From NCBI GenBank assembly GCA_964526785.1, contig CAZGMJ010000024.1, positions 1 to 64,000 on the forward strand: 64,000 nt of DNA, read 5' to 3'. The DNA is from CAZGMJ01 sp964526785 (GTDB taxonomy: Bacteria; Planctomycetota; Phycisphaerae; Sedimentisphaerales; Anaerobacaceae). Positions 18,953 to 28,233 of the stretch are shown here, piece by piece. The notes beneath the pieces were generated by a model that saw only the letters and a list, made by a program, of their open reading frames with translations, was not told where the DNA came from and searched no databases. How positions within the stretch are numbered: the first letter of the stretch is position 1; each line of letters opens with the position of its first letter. The position numbers were made by a program, and so were the translations under genes.

Positions 18953-19840
18953 ATGTCATTGCAGCGCACAACGAAAACTACCGGTCCATACAGCTACATG
19001 TTCGGTCAGATCTCCGCTATGCTCATCATAGCCCTGGTCATGTTATTCCTGTCGTCCTGCCGGACCGGCCAGACAACCGAAACACATCAGGACCAGGGAC
19101 CTGAGGCCTTAGCCGTGCAGGAAATCGAACAAGCGGAGCACATGATGGACGAAGAGCCCGCAGAAGATGGTCCAGAGGCCGACGATCAGTCCGAGCAGGG
19201 GATGGAAGAGAGGCCTAAGGAATCTCAACAAGAGTCCGAACCAAGTATCATAGCGCTGTTTGCCGGCAAATCGCTGGATAAATGGCAGGTCGTCGACTTC
19301 GGCGGTCAGGGCAATGTGGCAATACGCGACGGTGCGATGCACCTCGAGCAGGGCAACGATATGACCGGTGTCAGATGGACCGGACCGCTTGTACGTACGG
19401 ATTATGAAATCACGCTCGAGGCCATGCGGGTGAACGGCTCGGATTTCTTCTGTGCTTTGACGTTCCCCGTCGACGCCAACGCCTGCTCACTCGTGCTGGG
19501 CGGCTGGGGCGGCTCGATTTGCGGCATTTCAAACATCGACTACTATGACGCGGCTAATAACCAGACGACCGCCTTCCGCACGTTCGAGAATGGACAATGG
19601 TACGACGTCCGCGTCGTCGTGCGACCGCACCGAATCAAGGCATGGGTGGATGAAGAGGAATTGGTTGATGTGGTCATTGTAGGCCGTAACATCGATACGC
19701 GATTCGAGGTCGATCCGTGCAAGCCGCTCGGACTCGCAACATGGCAGACGCATGGAGCCGCCCGAAATATCTGGATGCGCAAACTCCCCCCACTTCCGAA
19801 GGAACAGATCGAAGCCGAATCCGAAGACGCCATGTGGTAA
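18953..19840 (+). CDS. DUF1080-like lipoprotein
   Basis: The 295-residue protein has a long positively charged start, a hydrophobic segment and a lipobox-like LSSC (about Cys36), so it is probably a lipoprotein. An acidic, Glu/Gln-rich linker (50-100) is followed by a DUF1080 / 3-keto-disaccharide-hydrolase-like jelly-roll domain beginning IIALFAGKSLDKWQ and ending ARNIWMRKL. A clear GGAGG sits eight bases before the ATG at 18953. It differs from canonical DUF1080 in lacking the usual NSGIFFR segment, having DFFCALTFP instead, so it may be a non-catalytic sugar-binding variant. Confidence 0.75.
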   Translation: MSLQRTTKTTGPYSYMFGQISAMLIIALVMLFLSSCRTGQTTETHQDQGPEALAVQEIEQAEHMMDEEPAEDGPEADDQSEQGMEERPKESQQESEPSIIALFAGKSLDKWQVVDFGGQGNVAIRDGAMHLEQGNDMTGVRWTGPLVRTDYEITLEAMRVNGSDFFCALTFPVDANACSLVLGGWGGSICGISNIDYYDAANNQTTAFRTFENGQWYDVRVVVRPHRIKAWVDEEELVDVVIVGRNIDTRFEVDPCKPLGLATWQTHGAARNIWMRKLPPLPKEQIEAESEDAMW

Positions 19841-19942
19841 TCGTGTCGAATGGATTGGCGCCGACAACGGTTACGGCTGATGATTGCCAAAAGACACTTA
19901 CAGCACAGTCGTAGTGCGGCGATCCTGCTACTAAGGGCGGTC

Positions 19943-21364
19943 TCACACGTGGCCGTCCTCAATTGGTACTGCCGGCGGTTCGCCCTTGAATAAATCGATG
20001 GCCATCCAACGATTCGTTTTGAAGCGCCAGCGATTTGCCAGGCCCACTGCTGTCACACTTGCGGCCGCGGCAATCCAGGGCCCCAGGGCACCCAGTGAAG
20101 GCACCAGTCGGACCAGCACCGACCCACCAATACCCAGGACGAGCAGCGTCCCGCATGCAGAGACTCCCGCAATCCAGATCGTATCGCCTGCTCCGCGCAG
20201 CGCACCGGTATAGATAACGCGAACGGCATGGAAACCCTGGTAGATCGCCGCACAAATGAGGATACGGGCACCTATCGCCACGACCCTCGGATCATCCGAC
20301 CAGAAAGCCATCAGGCGATCGCGGAAAACGAAAAAGCAAATACCGACAAAACCCATATACGCAATCGCTATCCGCAGGCAAATTCGCGTCTGTTTGATTG
20401 CCTGGTCCTTTCGGTTGGCTCCGATGGCCTTGCCGACAGCCGCCGTCAGGGCCATCGACACACCCACAATCGGCATCACCGACAGGTTCGTATAGGACAA
20501 TACGGCACTGGTTGCTGCCAGCGCCTGCTCCCCGAAGCGCCCGACAAGGCTGGCCAGCACCACTCCCCACAGCGCCACATTTACCATCAGCCCGAAGCCT
20601 GCCGGCAAACCGACGCGCAAGAGGTTCAGCATCCGGCGCAGATTCACTCGGGCAATATGCCTGCTATTGTATGCTCGCGCCATCGGCGGACTAAGGTATA
20701 TGCACATATTGATGACGGCCGCCACGCTGATACCCACAAATGTCCCCCATGCAGCGCCGGCCACTTCCAGCCTGGGAAAGCCGAACTTGCCGAAAATCAG
20801 AACGTAATTGGCGAAGATATTGGCGGCCTGGCCGCATAAGGACGCGAACATGGTGACGATCGGTCGGTGTATGCCCATGAAGAACTGATTGCTCGACCAG
20901 TTCACGACTGCCACGATGTGGGCATATAGCAGAATGCGCAGATAGATCACTTCCAAATCGACAATTGCCTCGGGCTGGCCCATGAAGCGGAAGATACGAG
21001 GAGCATTCGGATTGAGTACCAGCACCACCAGCACGCAATACGCCAACGCCATGTAGATGGTCTGCCAGAAGTAGTTCGCGCACTCCTCCTTCCGCCCCCT
21101 GCCCAGACTCTGGCTGACAAAGGTGTTCAGACTCGCCATTGCCCCCAGAGCAAATCCCCCGGGCACAAAGGCCAGAAACCCCGCCGGCAGTACCGCCGCC
21201 AGCGCCTCATCGCCGAGTCGTGACACCATGAAGCGATCGATAAACTGCATAACCGTGAAAGACACGGTCGATACGATCATCGGCGCAGAAAGCTTCAGCA
21301 TGTAGCCAAGCGAAGTTTGATCGTGTGGATCGCGCAATTGCGAACCCGGGGATGACAACGACAT
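19943..21364 (-). CDS. MATE family multidrug efflux transporter
   Basis: This 473-residue inner-membrane protein has about 12 predicted helices in two homologous halves, with MATE signatures such as LKLSAPMIVSTVSFTVMQFI, DRFMVSRLGDEALAAV and GVSMALTAAVGKAIGANR. The family exports cationic compounds in exchange for Na+ or H+. Its ATG overlaps the TAA of the DUF167 gene (TAATG), so translation is coupled. The ligand is unknown. Confidence 0.9.
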   Translation of the reverse strand: MSLSSPGSQLRDPHDQTSLGYMLKLSAPMIVSTVSFTVMQFIDRFMVSRLGDEALAAVLPAGFLAFVPGGFALGAMASLNTFVSQSLGRGRKEECANYFWQTIYMALAYCVLVVLVLNPNAPRIFRFMGQPEAIVDLEVIYLRILLYAHIVAVVNWSSNQFFMGIHRPIVTMFASLCGQAANIFANYVLIFGKFGFPRLEVAGAAWGTFVGISVAAVINMCIYLSPPMARAYNSRHIARVNLRRMLNLLRVGLPAGFGLMVNVALWGVVLASLVGRFGEQALAATSAVLSYTNLSVMPIVGVSMALTAAVGKAIGANRKDQAIKQTRICLRIAIAYMGFVGICFFVFRDRLMAFWSDDPRVVAIGARILICAAIYQGFHAVRVIYTGALRGAGDTIWIAGVSACGTLLVLGIGGSVLVRLVPSLGALGPWIAAAASVTAVGLANRWRFKTNRWMAIDLFKGEPPAVPIEDGHV

Positions 21365-21678
21365 TAAGAGTCCTCCCCCCGTCCGTCCAATTGCAGCCTC
21401 CCAAGCAGCATTCGCCGAGAAACGCCTCGGACCTCGACCCGTTTAACAGGTGACGTGTGTCCCGAAACCACGCAGACTTGTTGCTTGCGAATTCCAAGCA
21501 CCCCGGCCAGATGCTCGCATAGGCATTTGTTCGCCTTCCCTTTCTCGGGAGGAGCAGTAACTCGCACTTTAAGCGCCTCTCCATGCAACCCGCTCAGCGC
21601 AGTGTGACTCGCCCCGGGAACTACCTTCACCGGGAATGTCACACCTTCGGAACTCTCTTCTGTTTTCAATTTCGCCAT
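21364..21678 (-). CDS. DUF167 (YggU-like) family protein
   Basis: A 104-residue cytosolic protein with the DUF167 signature: VKVVPGASHTALSGL at the N-terminus, LKVRVTAPPEKGKANKCLCEHLA in the middle and VCVVSGHTSPVKRVEV near the end. The family is widespread and its biochemical role is unsettled. It ends by overlapping the MATE gene start and follows a small hypothetical gene by 47 bases. Confidence 0.88.
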   Translation of the reverse strand: MAKLKTEESSEGVTFPVKVVPGASHTALSGLHGEALKVRVTAPPEKGKANKCLCEHLAGVLGIRKQQVCVVSGHTSPVKRVEVRGVSRRMLLGRLQLDGRGEDS

Positions 21679-21725
21679 TATCCCCCGTTGGCGCCGATTC
21701 GGCTGGATGGGTCGCTCGGCAATGC

Positions 21726-22022
21726 CTATATTTCCCGCAGGTTCGTTCCCAAAGCCATCTGCACATACTTCTCAATCTGCTCCGCCAGTTCACCGAGCGA
21801 TTCGAGCTGAAAATCCTCATACCCGCCCTGAATCAAATCACCGTCCATAGCCCGCTTTCCTATGCGCACACGAATCGTAGGCGGCTCTGTCTGTCCGCGG
21901 CTGAAATCGCTGTTCTTATGTTCGGTCAACTCCACGCGCCAGTCTTCGCTGATAAAGACCAGGCATTTGCCCGTATAAACGGCTGTCGGGAAGTAATCGC
22001 GCAGTAACTTGAGCGTTTCCAT
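21726..22022 (-). CDS. Hypothetical small protein
   Basis: This 98-residue protein is unrecognised. It is predicted to be soluble and mixed alpha/beta, rich in charged residues, with a beta-rich middle (CLVFISEDWRVELTE; TIRVRIGKR) and a helical C-terminus (LGELAEQIEKYVQMAL). No signal peptide or membrane helix is visible. It is the first gene of a short minus-strand unit with DUF167 and MATE genes, which supports it being real. The ribosome-binding site is weak. Confidence 0.55.
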   Translation of the reverse strand: METLKLLRDYFPTAVYTGKCLVFISEDWRVELTEHKNSDFSRGQTEPPTIRVRIGKRAMDGDLIQGGYEDFQLESLGELAEQIEKYVQMALGTNLREI

Positions 22023-22152
22023 AACTCGAATCCATTCCGGGCCGTTCGTTCCAGGAACCTGCCCACTGATACGCTGCCATCAAACGCGTGATTCTACCAG
22101 AAACCGCGATGTGAGTCATGTGGTTGTTCGCAGCAGTGTGCGACGTCGGCCG

Positions 22153-23703
22153 TTACTGCTGCATCCGCGGAGCGAGTTTGAGCCAGGCCTGCATCGTCTG
22201 ACGAAGATTCTCATAGGAACTTCCGCCGATACCGTAGCCCTGGAAGGCAAGGGGACCGTTATAGCCGCAATCACCAAGCACTTCCAGAAAAGCCCCGACG
22301 TCATAAGTACCCCGGCCGAGAGGCTGTATGAGTTGCTCCCAATTGTTGCCGCCCTTGTCGGCCCCGTTAATGCTTACCACGAACAAGTGTGGCATCGCCA
22401 GTTCGATCAGCGAACGCAGATCATGGTCGCTGCCCACCTTCAGATAGTGGCACAGGTTGAACGTGACACCCACGTTCCTCAGTTGTTCCTTTTCCGCGCG
22501 TGCATCTTCCTTCATCTGCTTCACGATCCGTACGGCATCCTCCACCGTCTGAACCAGAAAACCCGTGTGCGGATACAAAGCAACGCGTACGCCCTTCGTC
22601 TCGGCCTTTTCCGCAATCTCGCCAATGATCTCTTTGACGCAATCGTCACCGTCCGTCGACGACGCCTTTAACGTATTGCTGCGTACGTTCAGCCAAAGGA
22701 TCGTATTGCGTCCCTCAAAGGCATCGATCGCATTAGTGAGCATGGGATCGTACTTCTGGTCCGCATCGATATTGACTCCAACATATGTGGTGTACAGGCG
22801 CAGGTCGTGTTCATCCAGCTCCGCCAGCAGTGCGTTCATTCCCTGGCACCCCGATGCACCGAATCCGGCGTACCCCAAATCGTCGAGCACACGAGCCATC
22901 TTTTCCGGCGTGTCGTATTTGCCGTCTCTAAGGGCCGTATCCATCGCATAAAAGGGCAACGGCCCGGCCGGTTCGATCCAGACGTTGCGATACGCCACCG
23001 GCCCGTGATCACCCTGGAGCATCAGCGGCCCGAGCGGTTGCTCATCGTTGTAGGCGCTGGCTCGCGTTGGTCCGGAGACTTCGACATCGGCATGCACAAA
23101 CACGCCGTTATGCACCACCTTCTCGAATCGCGCATTCGACAGCTTATTGCCGTTCGCATCGAACCGCGGAGCGCGAAAGACAACGTCAAACGTCTGCCAC
23201 TGCCCCGGCTCTCTTGCAGCATTTGTCCGTGGCGGACGCCCTTCATACCCCTGAGGCTTTCGATCGTTATCCCAGCGCTGGTATATACCCCCGCAATCGC
23301 CATGCTTGAGTCTTTCGTCAGGCACTGCCCAACTGTCCAGAACCTGAATCTCGTAGCGGCCCTGAAAATACACCCCTGAGTTCGAGCCTTTGGGCACCAT
23401 GAATTCCACGTGGGCCCGAACGTCTCCGAATTCCACCTGGCTGAACAGATGCTTCGTCCTGCCGGTTGGACCATTGAGCACCGTGCCGACGCCGGGCGTA
23501 CTGCTGAGGAGCTTTTCATTCTGAGGATTAACAAAGACGTCCCCTACCACCTGCCATTGGCCTGTATCGCCCCGCCATGGAGACAGGTCGTATCCCGTCA
23601 GATAGACGCGCCCATTGAGTTGCTCCGCTGCCAACATGCTCCCGGTTGTAGACACGATGACAATCGCTGCAACGAGCCACATTCTTTGTGTTGAGAGTCT
23701 CAT
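22153..23703 (-). CDS. DUF1080 domain fused to a sugar-phosphate isomerase/epimerase-like TIM barrel
   Basis: A 516-residue secreted protein (signal peptide 1-25, GGAAGG upstream). Residues about 35-245 are a 3-keto-disaccharide-hydrolase (DUF1080) jelly roll with the typical VPKGSNSGVYFQGRYEIQVLDS and PGQWQTFDVVFRAP segments. Residues 255-510 resemble the xylose-isomerase-like TIM barrel (AP endonuclease 2 family): ARVLDDLGYAGFGASG, VRVALYPHTGFLVQTVEDAVRIV, VGVTFNLCHYLKVG and YNGPLAFQGYGIGG. Both families occur in 3-keto-glycoside breakdown, so the fusion plausibly joins hydrolysis and isomerisation of an oxidised sugar. It is the last gene of the unit, 49 bases after the Gfo/Idh/MocA gene. 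Confidence 0.85.
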   Translation of the reverse strand: MRLSTQRMWLVAAIVIVSTTGSMLAAEQLNGRVYLTGYDLSPWRGDTGQWQVVGDVFVNPQNEKLLSSTPGVGTVLNGPTGRTKHLFSQVEFGDVRAHVEFMVPKGSNSGVYFQGRYEIQVLDSWAVPDERLKHGDCGGIYQRWDNDRKPQGYEGRPPRTNAAREPGQWQTFDVVFRAPRFDANGNKLSNARFEKVVHNGVFVHADVEVSGPTRASAYNDEQPLGPLMLQGDHGPVAYRNVWIEPAGPLPFYAMDTALRDGKYDTPEKMARVLDDLGYAGFGASGCQGMNALLAELDEHDLRLYTTYVGVNIDADQKYDPMLTNAIDAFEGRNTILWLNVRSNTLKASSTDGDDCVKEIIGEIAEKAETKGVRVALYPHTGFLVQTVEDAVRIVKQMKEDARAEKEQLRNVGVTFNLCHYLKVGSDHDLRSLIELAMPHLFVVSINGADKGGNNWEQLIQPLGRGTYDVGAFLEVLGDCGYNGPLAFQGYGIGGSSYENLRQTMQAWLKLAPRMQQ

Positions 23704-23752
23704 ATGCTACCTTCCTTCTGTATAATCATTGGTCGCCGGGGCCATGCTGTTC

Positions 23753-25057
23753 TTACAGACGCCAGGGACTGCGCATGGCGCGTGCGAGCATGCGGTTGGC
23801 CTGTTCATCCCCGACAAATGTCTCGGAATCCGGATCCCATCGCAACTTCCTGCCCAACATCATGGAGATATTGCCGATGTGGGCGATGGTGAAGCACCGC
23901 TGACCGATCTCCGGCGGGAAATAGCACTGCTCGCGCGACTTGATGCAATCGAGAAAATTACGCTGCTCGCCGCCCTTGCACGTATAGAGATGGGTTTCGT
24001 TCGGCCCGATCACCGAATCGAGAATCGACTTTGGTTCGGCCTTCAGTGGTGCACGCCACCCCCGGTTGCCGATCCATCCTTCGTCGCCCTCGAACTTGAG
24101 GCTCGGCGTTCCCGAGGTCACGATCAAGCGGACGCCATCGGCGTACCTGTATTCGATGTGATACTCACGCGCGGTGTCATACAGCCCGCCTTCACAGAAA
24201 ACACCTTCGCCCTCGACTTCGACCGGCCCGGTGTATTCGCTGTCATTGCCCCACTGGGCCCCATCAAGCAGATGCGCGCCCCAGTCCGTCAACATGCCGC
24301 CCGAGTAATCCTGTATCCAACGGAAGTTCCAGTGACAGCGATCCTTGTTGTACGGCGCGTACGGAGCAGGCCCAAGCCACATATCGTAATCGAAGCCATC
24401 AGGAACGGGCTGGGGCGTTGGATCTCCGTCCTGGGCCGGTCCGCTGGGCAACTCCACCCGTATGGTGTGTACCTTGCCGATCCGACCGTTCCGCACCAGT
24501 TCGCACATACGATGGTACTGATGGACCGACCGATCCTCCGTAGACCATTGAAACACACGGTTGTACCGTTTCATGGTTTGGACCAACTGTCTCCCTTCGG
24601 CAATCGTCAGTGTCGGCTTTTCGCATTCGACGTCCTTGCCCGCTTTCGCCGCCATGATCGACATGGGCACATGCCAGTGATCCGGCGTGGAAATCATCAC
24701 CGCATCAATATCATCCCGCGCGATCACTTCCCGGAAATCCGTAAACGTCGCGCAGTCCTTGTTTCCATATTTCTGGTTCACCAGGTCGCGAGCCTTCGTC
24801 ATGTTCCCGCGATCTACGTCGCAGACCGCTACCGCCTGCGCGTCATCTTGTGCCAGAAAACTCTTGAGATTCATGGCAATTCCATGGCCGCCCGTGCCGA
24901 TAAACCCTATCGTAATCCGCTCGCTCGGCGCGACGCTGCCCGCCGCCCCCAGCGCCGAAGACGGAACGAGATATGGAAAACCGACGGCTCCCGCCGCGAT
25001 CCCGGCTCCGGTCCGCAGGAACGAACGCCGTGTAATCAATCTGTGCTCTCTTGACAT
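23753..25057 (-). CDS. Gfo/Idh/MocA family oxidoreductase with twin-arginine signal
   Basis: The 434-residue protein starts with a Tat signal (ITRRSFLRTGAGIAAGAVGF) and continues with a Rossmann fold (ITIGFIGTGGHGIAMN), the ECEKPTLTIAEGRQLVQ motif (EKP, the catalytic-lysine region of the family) and a C-terminal oxidoreductase domain (PYAPYNKDRCHWNFRWIQD, GGMLTDWGAHLLDGAQW). AAGGAG precedes the ATG. Tat export implies folding with a nucleotide cofactor in the cytoplasm before export to the periplasm. Planctomycete members are linked to 3-keto-sugar formation and glycan use, which fits its neighbours. Confidence 0.92.
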   Translation of the reverse strand: MSREHRLITRRSFLRTGAGIAAGAVGFPYLVPSSALGAAGSVAPSERITIGFIGTGGHGIAMNLKSFLAQDDAQAVAVCDVDRGNMTKARDLVNQKYGNKDCATFTDFREVIARDDIDAVMISTPDHWHVPMSIMAAKAGKDVECEKPTLTIAEGRQLVQTMKRYNRVFQWSTEDRSVHQYHRMCELVRNGRIGKVHTIRVELPSGPAQDGDPTPQPVPDGFDYDMWLGPAPYAPYNKDRCHWNFRWIQDYSGGMLTDWGAHLLDGAQWGNDSEYTGPVEVEGEGVFCEGGLYDTAREYHIEYRYADGVRLIVTSGTPSLKFEGDEGWIGNRGWRAPLKAEPKSILDSVIGPNETHLYTCKGGEQRNFLDCIKSREQCYFPPEIGQRCFTIAHIGNISMMLGRKLRWDPDSETFVGDEQANRMLARAMRSPWRL

Positions 25058-25127
25058 TACAACTCCTTACCGTATTCCGCCCGCCTGCGAGAGCGGACTG
25101 GAACAAACAGAGTGAACCGGTGTCGGT

Positions 25128-25295
25128 TCAGAATGAAAGCAGGACGTGCCAGATGTACATGTATCCCAGCGCGTCGACGTCTTCCCAAATCTGCCTCGCG
25201 ATTTGCTCGTCCCCTTTGAGTTCGGGCAATTCCTTGAGCTTCTCCTGCCACGGGACACACATGCTCGGCTTTCGTTCGATCTTCTCTTCGCTCAT
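25128..25295 (-). CDS. Hypothetical 55-residue protein between the Gfo/Idh/MocA and UroD-family genes
   Basis: A short ORF starts at ATG 25295 and stops at 25128. The product begins MSEEKIERKPSMCVPWQEKL and ends MYIWHVLLSF; it is acidic and amphipathic, without a signal peptide. Gaps to its neighbours are 64 and 70 bases on the same strand, and GAGGA lies nearby upstream. The composition looks coding, unlike the Arg/Gly-rich products of the alternative frames here. It may be a small accessory subunit; no function can be assigned. Confidence 0.6.
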   Translation of the reverse strand: MSEEKIERKPSMCVPWQEKLKELPELKGDEQIARQIWEDVDALGYMYIWHVLLSF

Positions 25296-25359
25296 AATGC
25301 GCAATCCTCAGCAAATTCTCTTATGGAAACAGCCATGTCCCGCCGACAACCGCCCGGCC

Positions 25360-26556
25360 TCAATAACCTCCGTATTCACGGGTCGCTTCGGTCATAGCTT
25401 TCATATTCTCGATTTGCGCGTCGTTCTGCACAATCGCTCCGGCGTCCATGATGTATCCGCCGTCTCTGCCGACCTCCTCGATAATCTTCTTACACTCGCT
25501 ACGTACCTCCTCCGGTGTGCCGTAACTTAGCGACACATTTGAAAGCCCGCCGCTGATACAGAACTTATGGCCGATCTTACGATGTGCTTCGAAGACATCG
25601 GCTCGGTCAACGTGGTATACGATGGATGCGTCGGGCAATTCAGCGAACGATTCCAGGTGCGGATTCCAGTCCCCCTCGGCGTAGAAGAGAGTCTGATGGC
25701 CCTGGTTCCAGATCTCCTCGATAATCGGCTTAAGCGTAGGCCAATAGAAATTCTTGAAATGATCCATGTTCACGAAAGGCACGCCCCCGCGGTGCATCCA
25801 GAAGCTTACCGGAACGTTCCCCTCCGGATCGGCTCCGGAAAGCGCCATATGACAAAGGTGCGGCATCAATGCCTCGCAAGCCGCCAGCACCTTCTTCGGG
25901 CGCAACTCCAGATCGCTCAGCAGTCCCAGATAGCCGCGCATCTTATCCGCAATGATATCGAGCGGAGCCTTGAAGATGCCCGCGATAGCCGAGACCGTAC
26001 CCGATTCGGCCCTCAATCTCGCACATTGCGGGCCGAAAGAACTGAAATAGTTCAGCATCGCCATGCCGCCCTTGACGAATGACAGATTGTTGCGAAACGT
26101 CGCAGGCTTACCGGGCGGCACAACGTCCTTAGAGACCCGCGGCAGCCAGATATTGTACAAGAACCCCGTCGGATCCTCGATCAGCGCATCATACTCCTCG
26201 GGCTTCATGAAAGCGTCTTCTTCGGCCGGTTCGCGATACTGAAATCCCGTGTTGGCGCCGATGTGAATGCCGGGTACGCCATAGTACTTCAGGCCGATCG
26301 CTTCGGTCAGCCCCGTCCAAACATAGACCATATTGGGGACAACCGCATCCCAGTCAAAATCCGCCGCACACTTGCATGCGGCCTCGAACGCCTTATTATA
26401 ATCGTGGGAAACCTCCTGGCACGTATAGCCTGCATACTTGCCCGCAAATTCGGCGACGAAGGGCCGAAGTGGGACCATGTCGGGCTTTTCGTTCCGCATC
26501 GCTGTCACATATCGCTTCAATCTCGTCTGATAAAGCTGCTCCATATCTCCGGCCAT
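25360..26556 (-). CDS. Uroporphyrinogen decarboxylase-family (MtaA/CmuA-like) protein
   Basis: The start at 26556 (AAGGAG 11 bases upstream) gives about 398 residues; 26544 is an alternative start. The fold is the UroD/MtaA TIM barrel: N-terminal MEQLYQTRLKRYVTAMRNEK, a central YFSSFGPQCARL region, and the C-terminal WMHRGGVPFVNMDHFKNFYWP, QTLFYAEGDWNPHL and HKFCISGGLSNVSLSYGTPEEV. In such proteins outside heme synthesis the family usually acts as a Zn-dependent methyl-, corrinoid- or demethylase-type enzyme. The sulfatase and hydrolase context suggests methylated glycan or small-molecule catabolism, but this is inference. Confidence 0.82.
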   Translation of the reverse strand: MAGDMEQLYQTRLKRYVTAMRNEKPDMVPLRPFVAEFAGKYAGYTCQEVSHDYNKAFEAACKCAADFDWDAVVPNMVYVWTGLTEAIGLKYYGVPGIHIGANTGFQYREPAEEDAFMKPEEYDALIEDPTGFLYNIWLPRVSKDVVPPGKPATFRNNLSFVKGGMAMLNYFSSFGPQCARLRAESGTVSAIAGIFKAPLDIIADKMRGYLGLLSDLELRPKKVLAACEALMPHLCHMALSGADPEGNVPVSFWMHRGGVPFVNMDHFKNFYWPTLKPIIEEIWNQGHQTLFYAEGDWNPHLESFAELPDASIVYHVDRADVFEAHRKIGHKFCISGGLSNVSLSYGTPEEVRSECKKIIEEVGRDGGYIMDAGAIVQNDAQIENMKAMTEATREYGGY

Positions 26557-26739
26557 GACGGTATGCACTCCTTAACAGGGACACAAAACGTGTTCATTGG
26601 CCCGCTCGGCACAGCTACACTCAATCACTTACCGGCAGACCCTCAAAGTCCTCCCGTCGACTGCGCAAGTGCCGGCGCGCCAACATCCTCCGACAGCATA
26701 CCGGACCACTGTTGCCGCGTCAACCACCTCCAAACCTGC

Positions 26740-28194
26740 TCAATAGGGCTTTTTCTTGATTGGCAGCGGGTCGCGTGTCTCCGCTATCCGATCGAGGAGT
26801 TTTCGCGTCAACCTATGTTTGACCGACGCATATTGCGGCCTGTCCCAGAGATTGATGAACTCGTTGGGATCGCTGCGAACATCGTACAACTCCCCGTAAT
26901 TCTCGCCTGGATAGTATGTAAACCGCCACTTATCGCTGCGCAGCGAATAGTCGTGGTCGGCATGTTCGATATACGCGTACTCATAACCCGTCTCGGAACT
27001 GTCGCCCGTCAGGACTTTCGCCTGCGATCTGCCCTGAACGCCATCCGGACACTCCACGCCCACCAGCTCAAGAATGGTCGGCATCAGATCAATCTCCTGC
27101 ACGATGCCTTTGACCGTCTTGCCGGCTGCGATCCGGCCGGGCCAGTTGAAGATCAGCGGCACATTCGCACTCTGTGGATAAGCCAACCCCTTGAAGTACA
27201 AGTCGTGATCCCCCAGCATGTCGCCGTGATCCGATACGAACACGATCAGGGTATCATCGCGAAGCTCCAGTTCATCCAGCACCTTCAGTATCCGCCCAAT
27301 CGCATCATCGATGAATGTCACCTCCCCGTAGTACTGCGTGCGGTTGTGAGCGGCATCGTCCCTGACACCTTCGCGCCGCTTGACACGCTTCTGTAGATGC
27401 GGCGGCTTGTCGGCAAATTCGTCCTCCCGCCGAATCGGCTCGGGCATATCCTGCTCGCGGTACATCTTGTTGTATGGCGCCGGTGGGTTGTACCCGTGGT
27501 GCGGGTCAACGAACGAACAGAACGCAAAGAACCGCTCCCCCCGACCGCCGCACTTACGGATGAAGTCAACCGTGTGGGACGCCGACCAGAAGCTGTTGTG
27601 TAGTTCGAGGGGTATCCTGTGATCCGGCGTCTTGTCATGCTCCGGATGATTCCGTTTGATCCAGACCCAGTGCTCGCCGCTCCGTCCATCCTCGCCCAGA
27701 TGAAACTCCTCGAAGCCATAATAAGGTTCCGGATGGTTCTCCATCAGCGGTAGCGGGCTGCGATACGGATAATGCGGCAGAAAATGGAACTTTCCCGCTC
27801 CGCCCGTGCGATACCCACCACTCTTGAGCGCATGCGCCAGCGTTGTTTCGCTCTTACGTAAAGACACGCCGTTGGCCCTGACCCCATGCGCCATCGGATA
27901 ACGGCCGGTAAAGATGCACGCCCGCGATGGCATACACGCCGCATGCTGCACCCAGCAGTTCTCGAACTTCGTCCCGCCTTCCGCCAGCAAATCCAGATTG
28001 GGCGTCTTGATTGCAGAGTTGCCATACGCCCCGATACAGTCCTTGCGGTGCTGATCGGTCATAATCAGCAGCACATTGGGCGACTTGTGCTTGTCCTCCG
28101 CCGCTTTCGCAGACGCCCCTGCGCTGCGTGCCGCCACCAGACCCGCGGCAGCGGCTGAATACTGGAGAAATCGTCTTCGTGTAACCTCATTCAT
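26740..28194 (-). CDS. Sulfatase (type I, formylglycine-dependent), Tat-exported
   Basis: The 484-residue sulfatase has a twin-arginine type leader (VTRRRFLQYSAAAAGLVAA). The active-site motif C-M-P-S-R lies at 87-91, with Cys87 to be converted to formylglycine by a maturase not seen in this window. Metal-binding residues are visible in LLIMTDQHR (Asp47) and FVSDHGDMLGDHD, and GKFHF carries the catalytic-region Lys/His. The C-terminal WRFTYYPGENYGELYDVRSDPNEFINLW is typical of S1 sulfatases of marine polysaccharide degraders. Neighbouring GH26 and downstream genes suggest action on a sulfated glycan. Confidence 0.93.
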   Translation of the reverse strand: MNEVTRRRFLQYSAAAAGLVAARSAGASAKAAEDKHKSPNVLLIMTDQHRKDCIGAYGNSAIKTPNLDLLAEGGTKFENCWVQHAACMPSRACIFTGRYPMAHGVRANGVSLRKSETTLAHALKSGGYRTGGAGKFHFLPHYPYRSPLPLMENHPEPYYGFEEFHLGEDGRSGEHWVWIKRNHPEHDKTPDHRIPLELHNSFWSASHTVDFIRKCGGRGERFFAFCSFVDPHHGYNPPAPYNKMYREQDMPEPIRREDEFADKPPHLQKRVKRREGVRDDAAHNRTQYYGEVTFIDDAIGRILKVLDELELRDDTLIVFVSDHGDMLGDHDLYFKGLAYPQSANVPLIFNWPGRIAAGKTVKGIVQEIDLMPTILELVGVECPDGVQGRSQAKVLTGDSSETGYEYAYIEHADHDYSLRSDKWRFTYYPGENYGELYDVRSDPNEFINLWDRPQYASVKHRLTRKLLDRIAETRDPLPIKKKPY

Positions 28195-28233
28195 AGCAAT
28201 TCGTCCTCATCTGCCTGTCGGGCCTTCTGCAAT

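Noticed and set aside
23729..25054. Plus-strand frame (441 codons) over the Gfo/Idh/MocA gene
   Set aside because: It mirrors the real oxidoreductase gene, and its product is Arg/Pro-rich without family motifs.
26263..27396. Plus-strand frame (377 codons) over the UroD-family and sulfatase genes
   Set aside because: It crosses two genes in antisense and has no domain or ribosome site.
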